Below are positions 1 through 11,263 of a DNA stretch of 64,000 nucleotides, piece after piece. Position numbers and translations under genes: made by a program. The notes under the pieces are model-generated. The model saw only the letters and a list, made by a program, of their open reading frames with translations. It did no database searches and was not told the DNA's origin. Numbering within the stretch: position 1 is the first letter of the stretch; each line of letters opens with the position of its first letter. Source of the DNA: Amia ocellicauda (lineage: Eukaryota > Chordata > Actinopteri > Amiiformes > Amiidae); assembly GCF_036373705.1 (NCBI RefSeq), contig NC_089867.1, positions 16,728,001 to 16,792,000 of the forward strand, written 5' to 3'.

Positions 1-717
1 CATCTCCATGAAGTGGCATAAAAATCTTGTCAGGAAGCCCCTGACTGACTGACATTTCAATGTTCAAATCCTTGTTTTTGTGTTCAACGAGTCTTCCATA
101 TGAGACAAAGTATCACTGTAGCTCAGTCAGGACAACTCATGCGATAATGTATATGTTTATTGGCAATGTGTGACAATTCATTTTAAATATGTTTTTGGCT
201 TTGGCCTCACACTCAACGAGCCCGTGCCTGGCGGTAATTTGGTAACATTTGCATTGGGCAGGGGTCACAGTGCCACTCCTCTCTTGACAGGACAGCCAGG
301 ACAGAGGTGGAGGGTAGGAAAGTGGAGGTGAATCCAAACACATGGCAGGGGACGTTGTTTTGGGCGAGTTCAAATACGCTGGCCTTGCCATTCATTTGAG
401 TGTTCTTTTTATGTGGTATCCAACAGATATCCAATGGATTAATTCTGTTTGTGATTAAGTGAGTTTACTATCTGAACTGTTGCTTTACTTAATTTCCCAC
501 AAAAGCAGTGTGATTTAATTTCTGTCTGTATTTCGTCTTGTGGTTCAGACCTAACTCTGTGATATTTTCATTGGCAGGTGCTATGACTAGTTTATGACTA
601 AACTTAAACAAAAACTGGTTGCTCAAAGAACCAATAACAAGAAAAGGGAGAACCCAAAAACGTTTACCTTTCTGTTTTAATGAAAGATAATTCAGGAGAT
701 TATTGTTTTACAATAAA

Positions 718-793
718 TACAGCTCTGGCAAAATTGACACTTAATATTGATTTCTGAACTTGTTGTGGTCTCTTCTTTTTTTCCAGAGCTGTA
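718..793. mobile_element. 76-bp inverted-repeat remnant of a Tc1-like element
   Basis: The segment starts TACAGCTCTGG and ends CCAGAGCTGTA, perfect 11-bp inverted ends that include the TA expected of a Tc1/mariner target site. The inner part carries the GTGGTCTCTT sequence typical of one Tc1 terminal-repeat family. A related end (TACAGGTCTGGAAAAAA) occurs alone at about 11099. The unit is probably two terminal repeats left after loss of the interior. Confidence 0.6.
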
Positions 794-1625
794 TATCTTG
801 ATGGAACAGAAATGGACAGATTTCATTTCTTCTCTAGTATGCAAAATGCTGCATAAGCTTCTTCAGCAAAGATGTGTCTGGAAAGACGTAAAACAGGAGA
901 GTTTCTTGAAAATGGCCTAAGGAGTTCCCCCTGCTGTTGCTCACTGGAAGACAGAGCGGAACGGAACGGAGGTGAGTTTCTCTGAATAAGAATGGCTGTG
1001 ACAATGATGTTTTTTTTTTTTTTCAGTGCACGTAGGTCCTCTACATAAAGATGAGAAAGCAACAATACAAGTTTCCGTGCGATGAAGACAGTGACAGTGT
1101 TAAGGTTAAAGTGGTGTGGCTCGTGTCCCAGGTTCTGCTGCAGCTCCAGGCCTCGGTACTTTCACAAGCTTGCCTTGGTTGCATTACCATGGTTTTACTC
1201 TGGAGTTTCCATAGTTGTACAGCGCTTTCGGGTGGGTTCATTGTGCTTTACCGCACTGCAGCTTGGGAATACCATGACAGGCCTTGACAATTGTCTCCAC
1301 GACATTTAGAATTCTTGAATTTAATTTCTGGAGTACACATCTCCGATTCCACTCTCTCGCTTCCTCCCAGTAAAGTATAAATACCCCGTCCTTATCACAC
1401 ACGCCCCGCAATCCTACCATCTGCCCAGTCACCGCCTTGGTAGCAGCTCCTTGGCTCATTCCCCCTATAAATGGGGGGTTTGATGGTCTGTATCTGGCGC
1501 CAGACCGTCATTCCCTCATCTAAGCGAATTCAGCCAAACCGCTTCACATTTAAACCTCACACCAAATCACATTCCGTGTTATAAACTACTGAAGTGTACA
1601 GTTAACCTGGGGTTTTACTGTACAG

Positions 1626-1699
1626 TGCACACACACACACACACACACCAGCACACACACACACACACACAGTCACACACGCTCACAAAAAATCACACA
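1626..1699. repeat. CA-rich microsatellite
   Basis: Interrupted (CA)n tract with AGCACAC, GTCACAC and GCTCAC interruptions. No coding function is seen. Confidence 0.85.
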
Positions 1700-2406
1700 C
1701 ACACCCATAAACTGTCAGCCTTGGGCAGCTCAACCATTGTACACAAGTTGGGTCTGTCTTCAAGGCTGAATATACTGTCAGGGGCCAGGTGGCAGCCCTA
1801 GCTACAGAGGTCAGAGCCATTGCCCCCGCCTAGAGAGGAGTGTTGCACACCAGCAGTGACGTGCACTGGGGGAGCGGCTTGGTTGTTAATCGTTCTCCCT
1901 CAGGAGCCCGTTCTCCCATCCTCTGCGGGTTTCTTCGGTGTTGTAGGAGTGCCCCGAGTTGCTGTTCAGATTATTCAACTTCTAGCAAATGCAGACCAAA
2001 TATTCACCACTCCACCTTCCTAACCATTAACCACGGCACTCACACGTCAGCAAAGGCTGATGATGCGTTGCTGACCTCCCTGCCAGTGGGTGGCTTGTGC
2101 TTGCAACCCACCCTCAATGACGCTTGATTCTAGCGCAGTCACATGCAAAACAGAGGGAAATGAAATTCTTTCACACCTTGTGGTGAAGTGTAAGATCATC
2201 TTCTTCGCATCCCCCTCCTCCTCTTCTTCTTTCAAGTTTCTCGGCTGAAACAGAAACGCATTTTAAAATATAGTGTCCCCTGTACTTTTTTGCAATCTTT
2301 TTCACCACAAGCTAACAAGGAAGAGATGTGTGAGATGTGTGCTGTCACTAGCCAAATGCCTTGTTTTGATTGTGCTTTCCTAAAAAAATTAAAATAATAA
2401 TAATAA

Positions 2407-2407
2407 T

Positions 2408-2446
<39 letters not shown>

Positions 2447-2467
2447 CAGATAGATAGATACATGGAT
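2407..2467. repeat. (TA)n followed by GATA repeat
   Basis: About 17 TA units run into ACATACAGATAGATAGATACATGGATACATAG. It is a simple compound microsatellite upstream of tnfrsf18. Confidence 0.85.
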
Positions 2468-2802
2468 ACATAGATAAGGAGTGGAGTGAAATCCTGGCCC
2501 CACACGGCATTTAATATTAAATTGAACTTACCTCTGAATATGAATAGAAAGCTAACTAACTAACTGACTAACTTTAGTAACTACAAACAGACATTTGGCT
2601 GGTTGAACAGATCTTGATTAGGACAAGTTTAGGACTACTCAATCTAATATAATATTGCGTAGTCCATGACAGGTGCTAATTTCTTTGAATCTAGCCCTAT
2701 GTAGAAATGATCTCTGAATGCCAACCATTGATATGTCCAGAGATAAGATATGAGAGTTAGAAGAAAAAAAGTGAAAAAAAACAATAGCAACCCCCCTTCT
2801 TT

Positions 2803-2830
2803 GTGACGTCAAATTGGAAACTATATAAAA
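2803..2830 (+). promoter_or_regulatory. tnfrsf18 core promoter: CRE, inverted CCAAT, TATA
   Basis: A full palindromic CRE (TGACGTCA, 2803-2810) is followed at once by an inverted CCAAT box (ATTGG, 2812-2816), a GGAAA core as bound by NFAT (2815-2819) and a strong TATA box (CTATATAAAA, 2821-2830). The start codon at 2872 lies about 45 bases beyond the TATA, so transcription probably starts near 2850 with a very short leader. CREB/ATF and NFAT input would suit an inducible immune receptor, but factor binding is inferred from motifs only. Confidence 0.65.
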
Positions 2831-2871
2831 ACCACAAGAACCCATGTGTGCTGCACAGAGAGAGCGAGACA

Positions 2872-5530
2872 ATGCGAGTGACAGCATCGGTCATGGGAGT
2901 ATTACCTCTGCTACTGGCAGCTGGCTTCCTCCTGCTGTCAGGTGAGTGTCTGCCCATCTCACTAAAGCCAGTCTGTGCCCCAAACAGCGGGCTCACGATT
3001 TATGGGGGGAAATGTCGCTGGCTTGGTGCACTGAGAGCAAATGGAACCAACTGCAAATAACTTTTTTAGGGTTGTGGAAAAGTGTGGGGATTAGTACAGA
3101 TGTTTGAGATAATCGTTTTTTTTTTTTTTTTTGTATCTTTATGTTCGTTCATTGGTATGTATAAGGAATAAGAAAATGTGTTTTGGTTAATTTATTTTAT
3201 TACAAAGCACCACTTTATCAATGTATTTAAATGTACTGTATTTTATATTATATATTATGTTTAGTAGCCAGTGTAATTCTGTGTGGGATCAATTCTGAGT
3301 TTCCCCCAGTCCTTCATTTTCAAAACAGCAGAAACTTGCAAACTGATGCGTTGTTGATGGTTTTGAAGGAAAAAGTAGTGAGAGACTCAAGACTTTGCTT
3401 GAACAGGAGTCCATAGCAATGCGATGCGTTTACTCGCCAGCGTCCCAGTGGAAAGGTTCTATACATATTAACTTGTTATTTACGTAAATGTCTTGAATAG
3501 TTAATGCAGGAGGTAAGAAATTGTAAGTGGAATTTAAGTTCAAATTCTAAGATACCAACATCGACTAGGAAAGACTTCGTGTTCATCACCTGTTGAGCAG
3601 CTTGAGTCTCTGTGGAGCAGTAACTTGTTTGTGGTTTACATAACTCTGGTTCTGGAACAAATTATGAGACCACTTAACACTGAGTTATGAACTTGGAGAG
3701 GTCTATTCATTTTGTTCCAGTGCTTGTTCATTTATATGCTGAGCTTGTTGAGACACTGGTTCAGGCCCAAAGAAATAACTAATGATTCCAGCTGACTGTA
3801 CTGAGGAAAGACATGTGGAGATAAGGTTTTGGGGGGTATATACCATGGACAACTGCCCTGTTGAAATCTGTGCCCTTTCTCTGCCACTGTAGAGGTCAGG
3901 GTGGGGTGCGCGGAGACAGAGGACAGTAACTGCGGCTGCGAAGATGGATTCGTCTGTGAGAGGGAAGGGAGCAAATCCTGTATCAAAGAGAAGGAATGTG
4001 GAAAAGGCACAGAGGTTAAGAGATATGGTAAGTCAAATGTCCTCTGCTCACAGCTCCTAAACGCTCGTGGGGTCTCGGGAAGGACCTTTTAACTTCATTC
4101 CTACCCCTGCTGCCTGCTGTCTGCTTGCTGTGATTCTGCCGCTGGATTGCAAGGCTGCACTGGGGGGCCTCTTATTCCCTTAGAGCAACTTCAGCCAATT
4201 GTTGCCCCACTGGACCCACTCAACAACATTTCCAAGTTTTTCCTGTGCTGGTGGTTCAGAGAGATCTACAGACCCCCCTGTGCAAGCTCTTAGGTTTACT
4301 GTTCAGACTCTGTGATGTTTTCTCTTATTTTTAGTTTGTTTCACACATGATGGAGTTGTTCCACCAATTTAGAATAAAAGTCAACACAGTAATACACAGT
4401 AATCCTCTTGTATTGAGGAGAGGATGACAGGAGGTTTATTGTTACAGGTAGTTTTCATTACAACTACGAGTGTGAGATTTGTACCAACAACACCTTCTCC
4501 GACACTGTGAAAGGGAAATGCAAGCCACTGAAAAGGTGAGTGAAGCTAACTCTCTTGGACTTTGGCCAGCAGTAGGAAACCTCAGAATGGAATCTGTCAT
4601 TTGAATTGCACCAATAAAAATGCCTGTAGAAACCCACTTGGAGTAATAATAATAAAGACAAGAAAAAAACTTGGTAAGGTAGTGCGTACTAACAATGTTT
4701 ACTAGATACAGAATCAAAGCTTTATCCATCATATAGAGATCAGATCACATAGATAGACAGAAAGATAGATAGATAATTATCCTTTAAAGAAAAGGAACAA
4801 AATGCTGTGTGTGTGTGTGTGTGTGTGTGTGTCAGAAATGAATTTAAAAGATCATCTTGATTTGAGTTACATGCAGTGTGGGAGCTAGCCGGAGAAACGT
4901 AATCGACGCTGCGCTGTGGTTGCAAAGTGCGACGTGGTCCCACCTCAGGGCTCTGCCTTCAACAACTCTCTCATCTCCCCATCTTGTCTTGCTTTTTAGG
5001 TGTGAAGCATTAAATATGATCACGGTCTTTCCTGGGAACTCTACTCATGATGCCGAGTGCCACCTTCTGCATGAGAACCCAGGTGAGGGTCTCTTATGTA
5101 CATACATACAGTATAAATACACATTTCCGTTGTAGCCGGAGATGTGAAAGGCCTATGTTTGGTCTTGCTGCTGCATTCATAGTCGTGACTCTTTTTTAGG
5201 CAGTGACTCAAACACAGCTCTGATCTGATCTGATCTGATCTGCTGTAGTGTTCTTGGGTTTAGACTGCCTTTGCTGTAGTATTTGCCTTATGGAACCCAC
5301 AGCCCTAGTGCCAAAAAGAAAAGAAAAGGAAGATGTTTTCTCATAGTGTTCTTTGTTGTTTGTTTTCTATCACTAGAAGAAAAAGGCAGTCCTCAGCTGT
5401 TGGTGATAGTCATAGTGATAGCCCTGGTGCTGTTCAGCTTGTGTTTATTGGCTTTCCTGGTGAACGACTGTATCTGGCGAAAGAAATTCAGGAAACTCAA
5501 ATGCCCTGCAAAGCCCAGTAAGTTATTTAC

Positions 5531-5591
<61 letters not shown>

Positions 5592-8318
5592 GTAATAGTA
5601 GTAGTAGTAGTAGCAGTAGTAGTAGCAGTAGTGGTGGTGGTGTTTTCTAATTATTATTATTTTTTTAATTAAGTTTAATTTATTTTTTCCTCTACATCCA
5701 GTCACTTAAAATAAATGCTGTGATAAAAAGCAGCTGCAGGATACGCAGCACAGTTAGAACGACACTTGTGTTGGTGGTACCGAATATAGTTGAAGGCATG
5801 GAAACCGTGGTCTCTGGTGTTGTTGTTGCTGCTGCCGTAGCCATTGATAACACTTCCTACGGTGAGGAGCTACATATGTCTCACTTCCTCCTGTCGTTGG
5901 AAGCCCAGGCTCATCTACTGAGCTCGCTGGAAAACTTCTGAAGGGCTCCAGTCTGCGCTGGCGAAGATTTACATCTACTTCCTGTTCCTGCAGGCCTAGA
6001 CCTGCAGGAAAAAATATGATATATATCTATATATCTATGTGTTTCAGCAGAGGAGGCTGCATTATATTGGAAGCTTGGTTAAACCAGTTACTTGTGCAGC
6101 TTAGGGTTTCATCGGATGGGGAAAGAAAGAGACATATAGAGAGCGACAGATAATGAGGGTACAGAGAGAGAGAGAGGAAACCAAGAGAGAGGAAAAGAAA
6201 GAGAAAGGGACGCAGAGAGAGGAACAGGGAGAGCGCTGAATAACTTTATTAAATAAGTTTATAAAAAAACATCAAGCAAGGATTATGAATGAATGGCAAA
6301 AAGGTACAAAAGAAAATATGTCCTACAGGAGCAGTGCAAGATGGGACAAGTGGTTGATGTACAGTACTGTGCATACGTTTTAGGCAGGTGTAACAAAATG
6401 CTGTAAAGTAATAATGCTTTCAAAAATATGTATTTATCAATTAACAAAATTCAAAATGCAAAGTGAGTGAACAGAAGAAAAATCTACATCAAATCCATAT
6501 TTGGTGTGACCACCCTTTGCCTTGAAAACAGCATCAATTCTTCTAGGTTCACTTGCACAAAGTCAGGGATTTTGTAGGCATATAGTCAGATGTATGATTA
6601 AACAATCATACCAAACAGGTGCTAATGATCATCAATTCAATATGTAGGTTGAAACACAATCATTAACTGAAACAGAAACAGCTGTGTAGGAGGAATAAAA
6701 CTGGGTGAGGAACAGCCAAACTCAGCTAACAAGGTGAGGTTGCTGAAGACAGTTTACTGTCAAAAGTCCTACACCATGGCAAAACTGAGAACAGCAACAA
6801 GACACAAGGTAGATATACTGCATCAGCAAGGTCTCTCCCAGGCAGAAATTTCAAGGCAGACAGGGGTTTCCAGATGTGCTGTCCAAGCTCTTTTGAAGAA
6901 GCACAAAGAAACGGACAACGTTGAGGACCGTAGACGCAGTGGTCGGCCAAGGAAACTTACTGCAGCAGATGAAAGACACGTCATGCTTACTTCCCTTCGC
7001 AATCGGAAGATGTCCAGCAGTGCCATCAGCTCAGAATTGGCAGAAAACAGTGGGACCCTGGTACACCCATCGACTGTCCGGAGAAGTCCGATCAGAAGTG
7101 GCCTTCATGGAAGACTTATGGCCAAAAAGGCCTACCTCTGACGTTTCAACAAGGCCAAGCGACTCAACTATGCACAAAAACACAGGAACTGGGGTGCAGA
7201 AAAATAGCAGCAGGTGCTCTGGACTGATGAGTCAAATGTGAAATATGTGGCTGAAGCAGAAGGCAGTTTGTTCACTGAAGGGCTGGAGAGCGGTACACGA
7301 ATGAGTGTCTGCAGGCAACAGTGAAGCATGGTGGAGGTTCATTGCAAGTTTGGGGCTGCATTTCTGTAAATGGAGTTGGGGATTTGATCAGAATGAATGG
7401 TCTCCTCAATGCTGAGAAGTACAGGCAGATACTTAGAAGTGATGGTATGCGGCCCCATAGAGCCCTGATCTCAACATCATCGAGTCTGCCAGGGAAGCAA
7501 CTAAGGCTGCCTAAATCCACAGAAGAGCTGTGGTTAGTTCTCCAAGATGTTTGGACCAACCTACCTGCCGAGTTCCTTCAAAAACTGTGCAAGCGTACCT
7601 AGAAGAATTTATGCTGTTTTGAAGGCAAAGGGTGGTCACACCAAATATGTATTTGATGTAGATTTTTCTTTTGTTCACTCACTTTGCATTGTTAATTGAT
7701 AAATATAATCTATTAACATGTCCATTTTTGAAAGCATTCTTACTTTACAGCATTTTTCACACCTGCCTAAAACCTTTGCACAATACTGTAAGCTTGAAGT
7801 AAAGCAACTGCAGTTCACAGCAGTCTGAATGAGATCCTGGACCACAGACCCTCACCAAAACAACCTTTAGTAACACCAGTCAGATGCTCGGTGACCTTTG
7901 TTGGGGGAACAGAAAGATCTCTTCTGAGTCACTTTACTAAAGATAGCCATAGAGAAGCGAAGGTGAAGACTGGAGTAAAGGTAAATCAACTGTTTTAAAA
8001 ATAACCAGCCCTTTTCTCTCTGAGAGGTGGGGGTAAAAAAACAAAAGGATACATGCGCCAAACCTGGGCAGTGAAGTGTAAAAATGATGAAGCAGATTAA
8101 TCGATAAATGTATGGACTGAACATCACTTTATTGATCTATTCATGTATTTATTTATTTGTTTGTTTATTTTTATTTCCTAGTAAATTTCCTGAATGTGAA
8201 TGAGACCTCGGTCTATGCGCTGTCCGAGGAAGAGCGGGGAGATCGACCTGATTTGGAGTACAAAAGCAGTCTGCTACTGTGTGACCTGCCTCTGTATGAC
8301 AAAGCAGATATTGTTTGA
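2872..8318 (+). CDS. tnfrsf18: TNF receptor superfamily member 18 (GITR)
   Basis: Six exons read cleanly: 2872-2941, 3893-4027, 4448-4535, 5000-5082, 5377-5517 and 8182-8318. All introns are GT-AG and the phases agree, giving 217 residues. The product should be a type I membrane receptor that costimulates lymphocytes. Residues 1-23 are a signal peptide. Residues 24-125 are cysteine-rich repeats; CKPLKRCEALNMITVFPGN followed by THDAEC closely resembles the mammalian GITR repeat. Residues 133-154 are the transmembrane helix. The tail has an EEERGDR motif (188-194) like the EEERGER of mammalian GITR. N-glycosylation sites appear as NNT and NST. The start at 2872 was chosen because an upstream in-frame ATG lies before the TATA box. 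The last intron holds a Tc1 copy. Orthology rests on resemblance plus TTLL10 synteny. Confidence 0.88.
3652..3720. repeat. Short inverted-repeat (MITE-like) unit
   Basis: The ends CTGGAACAAA and TTTGTTCCAG are perfect 10-bp inverted repeats, and AGACC/GGTCT just inside are also complementary. The 69-bp unit lies in tnfrsf18 intron 1. It resembles a terminal-repeat pair left by a deleted transposon, but no clear target duplication is visible. Confidence 0.45.
5219..5241. repeat. (TGATC)n microsatellite
   Basis: About four and a half copies of CTGAT lie in tnfrsf18 intron 4. They overlap no coding sequence. Confidence 0.8.
5530..5645. repeat. (TTA)n and (GTA)n tract right after tnfrsf18 exon 5
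   Basis: Around 20 TTA units followed by GTAGTAGTAG and GTGGTGGT begin only about 12 bases past the exon 5 donor (5517). An open frame reads through it from exon 5, but that is microsatellite translation, not protein. Confidence 0.85.
6120..6236. repeat. Purine-rich GA tract
   Basis: A GAGAGAAAGAGAAAGGGA-type low-complexity stretch in the last tnfrsf18 intron, just before the Tc1 insertion. Confidence 0.75.
6362..7788 (+). mobile_element. Tc1-like element, decayed, in last tnfrsf18 intron
   Basis: Inverted ends CAGTACTGTGCATACGTTTT and AAACCTTTGCACAATACTG are flanked by TA (6360-6361 and 7789-7790). The inverted repeats are long, roughly 180 bp, ending near TTTGGTGTGACCACCCTTT on the left and GGGTGGTCACACCAAATA on the right. 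The interior encodes a Tc1 transposase on the same strand as the receptor gene. The element is 1.43 kb, shorter than an intact member because of an internal deletion near 7460. Confidence 0.88.
6776..7645 (+). pseudogene. Tc1 transposase pseudogene
   Basis: The frame opens with MAKLRTATRHKVDILHQQG, a paired-like helix-turn-helix DNA-binding start, followed by a GRPRK AT-hook-like motif. It stops at 7141. Later pieces lie in other frames, for example MKHGGGSLQVWGCIS at 7321-7365. Between about 7455 and 7465 the sequence jumps from the middle of the catalytic domain to its end, removing the second catalytic aspartate region. It cannot make an active transposase. Confidence 0.85.
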
Positions 8319-8609
8319 CCTACCACCTTCCACACTTGGCCCCTGGGCATCCCGAAAAGGCACCTCTAAGTCCTGTTACCACATGGGAAAAGGCTCCTGC
8401 ATGTTCTTTACATGCTCTTGGCCCAGCTTTGAGGGTGTGCCAGGCAGTGTGTCTCTCGTTACACTGTGCCCTGCATGTTTACTGCACACCGTTTGTGTGC
8501 TGTCTTTACCATGCTGTATTATGCCACAGTTTCGCTGGAATCGACTGCACTTTACTGTTCTTTTATTTGCGTGCTGCTCCACAGTGTAAGGGATAGATCA
8601 GAACTGCTG

Positions 8610-8610
<1 letters not shown>

Positions 8611-8667
<57 letters not shown>
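8611..8667. repeat. (TA)n microsatellite
   Basis: About 28 pure TA units lie downstream of tnfrsf18. TA runs are preferred targets for Tc1 elements, and several insertions here abut such runs. Confidence 0.9.
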
Positions 8668-8670
<3 letters not shown>

Positions 8671-8873
8671 CGTCATCATCATCAGTTTTTGGCCATCCAC
8701 TGCAGGCTGAAGGCCTTACCAAGATGTTTCCTCCTGTTTTCATCCACAGTGTGTCTTCTCCAGTTTACGCCAGCAAAACATCTGCTTTCATCTTCCCATA
8801 TTCTCTGTGCTCTTCCTCTTGGTTGTATATATCATCAGCCTATACAGATCCACTGCTGGATGAAGGCTTCACC

Positions 8874-8875
<2 letters not shown>

Positions 8876-8924
<49 letters not shown>
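8876..8924. repeat. (TA)n microsatellite at truncated Tc1 end
   Basis: About 24 TA units lie directly against the left end of the 8927-10433 Tc1 copy. The outermost part of its terminal repeat is missing, so the repeat has replaced that end. Confidence 0.88.
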
Positions 8925-8927
<3 letters not shown>

Positions 8928-9063
8928 GTCTATAATGTTAATGGTAGGTGTATTTTAACAGTGAGAGACAATAACAACAAAACAATCCAGAAAAACGCAT
9001 TTCAAAAAAGTTATAAATTGATTTGCATGTTAATGAGGGAAATAAGTATTTGACCCCTTCGAC

Positions 9064-10066
9064 TTAGTACTTGGTGGCAAAACCCTTGATGGCAATCACA
9101 GAGGTCAGACGTTTCTTGTAGTTGGCCACCAGGTTTGCACACATCTCAGGAGGGATTTTGTCCCACTCCTCTTTGCAGATCCTCTCCAAGTCATTAAGGT
9201 TTCGAGGCTGACGTTTGGCAACTCGAACCTTCAGCTCCCTCCACAGATTTTCTATGGGATTAAGGTCTGGAGACTGGCTAGGCCACTCCAGGACCTTAAT
9301 GTGCTTCTTCTTGAGCCACTCCTTTGTTGCCTTGGCTGTGTGTTTTGGGTCATTGTCATGCTGGAATACCCATCCACGACCCATTTTCAATGCCCTGGCT
9401 GAGGGAAGGAGGTTCTCACCCAAGATTTGACGGTACATGGCCCCGTCCATCGTCCCTTTGATGCGGTGCAGTTGTCCTGTCCCCTTAGCAGAAAAACACC
9501 CCCAAAGCATAATGTTTCCACCTCCATGTTTGACGGTGGGGATGGTGTTCTTGGGGTCATTCCTCCTCCTCCAAACACGGCGAGTTGAGTTGATGCCAAA
9601 GAGCTTGATTTTGGTCTCATCTGACCACAACACTTTCACCCAATTCTCCTCTGAATCATTCAGATGTTCACTGGCAAACTTCAGACGGGCCTGTACATGT
9701 GCTTTCTTGAGCAGGGGGAACTTGCGGGCGCTGCAGGATTTCAGTCCTTCACGGCGTAGTGTTACCATTTGTTTTCTTGGTGACTATGGTCCCAGCTGCC
9801 TTGAGATCATTAACAAGATCCTCCCGTGTAGTTCTGGGCTGATTCCTCACCGTTCTCATGATCATTGAAACTCCACGAGATGAGATCTTGCATGGAGCCC
9901 CAGACCGAGGGAGACTGACAGTTATTTTGTGTTTGCGAATAATCGCACCAACTGTTGTCACCTTCTCACCGAGCTGCTTGGCGATGGTCTTGTAGCCCAT
10001 TCCAGCCTTGTGTAGGTCTACAATCTTGTCCCTGACATCCTTGGACAGCTCTTTGGTCTTGGCCAT
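9064..10066 (-). pseudogene. Tc1 transposase copy A, frameshifted
   Basis: The protein starts [20 protein letters not shown] at 10066 and the catalytic half ends GFATKY at 9064. The two halves lie in different frames. Small deletions near 9760 (GTGTTACCATTTG where copy B has GTGTGTTACCAATTG) break the frame. A 9-base in-frame deletion also removes three residues near KHKITV. The catalytic triad motifs WSDE, QHDND and NPIENLW are all intact in the downstream part, with 34 residues between the second D and E (DD34E). Confidence 0.9.
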
Positions 10067-10109
10067 GGTGGAGAGTTTGGAATCTGATTGATTGATTGCT
10101 TCTGTGGAC

Positions 10110-10204
10110 AGGTGTCTTTTATACAGGTAACGAGCTGAGATTAGGAGCACTCCCTTTAAGAGAGTGCTCCTAATCTCAGCCCGTTACCTGTATAAAATAC
10201 ACCT
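10110..10204. repeat. Large palindrome at transposase 5' end, copy A
   Basis: Two arms of about 44 bp (10110-10153 and 10161-10204) are nearly perfect inverted repeats with a short loop, CCTTTAA. Each arm carries a TATA-type sequence (TTTTATA and TATAAAA) facing outward. The same palindrome occurs in copy B near 28397-28470 with almost no loop. It lies just upstream of the transposase start, so it may be promoter-linked. Confidence 0.7.
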
Positions 10205-10453
10205 GGGAGCCAGAAATCTTGCTGATTGATAGGGGATCAAATACTTATTTCACTCATTAACATGCAAATCAAATTATAACTTTTTTGAAATGCATTTTTC
10301 TGGATTTTTTTGTTGTTATTCTGTCTCTCACTGTTAAAATACACCTACCATTAAAATTATAGACTGATCATTTCTTTGTCAGTGGGCAAACACACAAAAT
10401 CAGCAGGGGATCAAATACTTTTTTCCCTCACTGTATATATATTGGTATATGTA

Positions 10454-11045
10454 CACTACCGGTCAAAAGTTTTAAAACCCAGTTTTTATTGAAATGTAAG
10501 CATTTCAAGTCCAGTGAACAATCTGAAATAGTGCAAAGGTAAGTGGTAAGTGGTTAAAAAAAGTTTAGGTTAGCAAAAATTGATGGGGGTATAAAAACCA
10601 AACATGAGATTAAAGAGAAGCTCACAGATGTATTACCCTTTTAAGGGTACCTGAGGGGTTTGTCAGTTTAAGGGGTTACATTTTGTGAAAAAAATTATTC
10701 CATGATTTGTTTTTTTATCTCCAATTGTTTATTTCTTCTATGCTACATTGAGACATTAAGCTGCATACATTTCAATAAAAACTGGAAAAATTGTTCTTAA
10801 AATTGTAACCAAACAAATGTTTTTATTTAAAAGTGGAAGGGTACCAATACTTTCAGCCACATATTTATTATTGTTTTACTTTCTGAAACAAAAACTCGGG
10901 CTTCTGAAACTAATGTGTCCAAAGGCAAAGAAAAACAGCCCCTTTTCTGACTGTAGGAAGCATAGACTATGAAAAGCCTCCTGTAATTAACCAATACTAT
11001 GTATGAAACTGCATCTCTTTTTGTGAAGTATTACATCTATGTTTC

Positions 11046-11103
<58 letters not shown>

Positions 11104-11130
11104 GTCTGGAAAAAAATTAGACCACTGCAA
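10454..11130. mobile_element. Fragments of further Tc1-like ends
   Basis: CACTACCGGTCAAAAGTTTT at 10454 is a typical Tc1 terminal repeat. GGGTACCAATACTTTCAGCCAC, ending near 10861, resembles the opposite end of another family. TACAGGTCTGGAAAAAA with ACCACTGCAATTTTTTC near 11099-11130 is a third. No partner ends or transposase are visible, so these are fragments. Confidence 0.5.
11051..11100. repeat. (TA)n microsatellite
   Basis: About 25 TA units abut the solitary Tc1-type end at 11099. Confidence 0.88.
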
Positions 11131-11263
11131 TTTTTTCTTAAATCAGCATCTCTACATGTATGGCAGCCATTCCATTCATAGTTCTATTTGGAATTTGGGA
11201 GAAATGTTGTCAGTAGTTTATTGAATAAAACAAAAATGTTCATTTTACCCAAACGCATACCTA

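Larger units (their letters stand above)
1..2760. other. Intergenic DNA upstream of tnfrsf18
   Basis: I see no convincing exon here on either strand. The open frames are short, have no splice-site support and resemble no family I know. The stretch holds a small inverted-repeat element (718-793), a CA-rich tract near 1626-1699 and a TA/GATA tract near 2407-2467. It could contain the 3' untranslated region of a gene lying further left, but nothing in the sequence proves that. Confidence 0.5.
8927..10433 (-). mobile_element. Tc1-like element copy A (DD34E family)
   Basis: Right end reads ATCAAATACTTTTTTCCCTC then ACTG, followed by TA. The left end begins inside the terminal repeat (TCTATAATGTTAATGGTAGG), so about 90 bp are lost against copy B at 27134-28696. 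The transposase is read leftwards. The two copies are nearly identical over long stretches, so they belong to one recently spread family. Confidence 0.9.

Noticed and set aside
1490..1530. Short inverted repeat GGTCTG/CAGACC
   Set aside because: Stem of only about six base pairs; expected by chance in this much DNA.
2803..2871. In-frame upstream ATG extending tnfrsf18 by 23 residues
   Set aside because: It overlaps the CRE and precedes the TATA box, so it would not be transcribed; the 2872 start gives a proper signal peptide.
5283..5672. 129-residue open frame rich in Leu and Val
   Set aside because: It reads from an alternate frame through exon 5 into the TTA/GTA microsatellite.
8200..8589. 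129-residue open frame downstream of tnfrsf18
   Set aside because: It is an out-of-phase shadow of exon 6 and its 3' untranslated region.
8466..9053. 195-residue open frame
   Set aside because: Mostly translation of TA repeats (YIYIYI).
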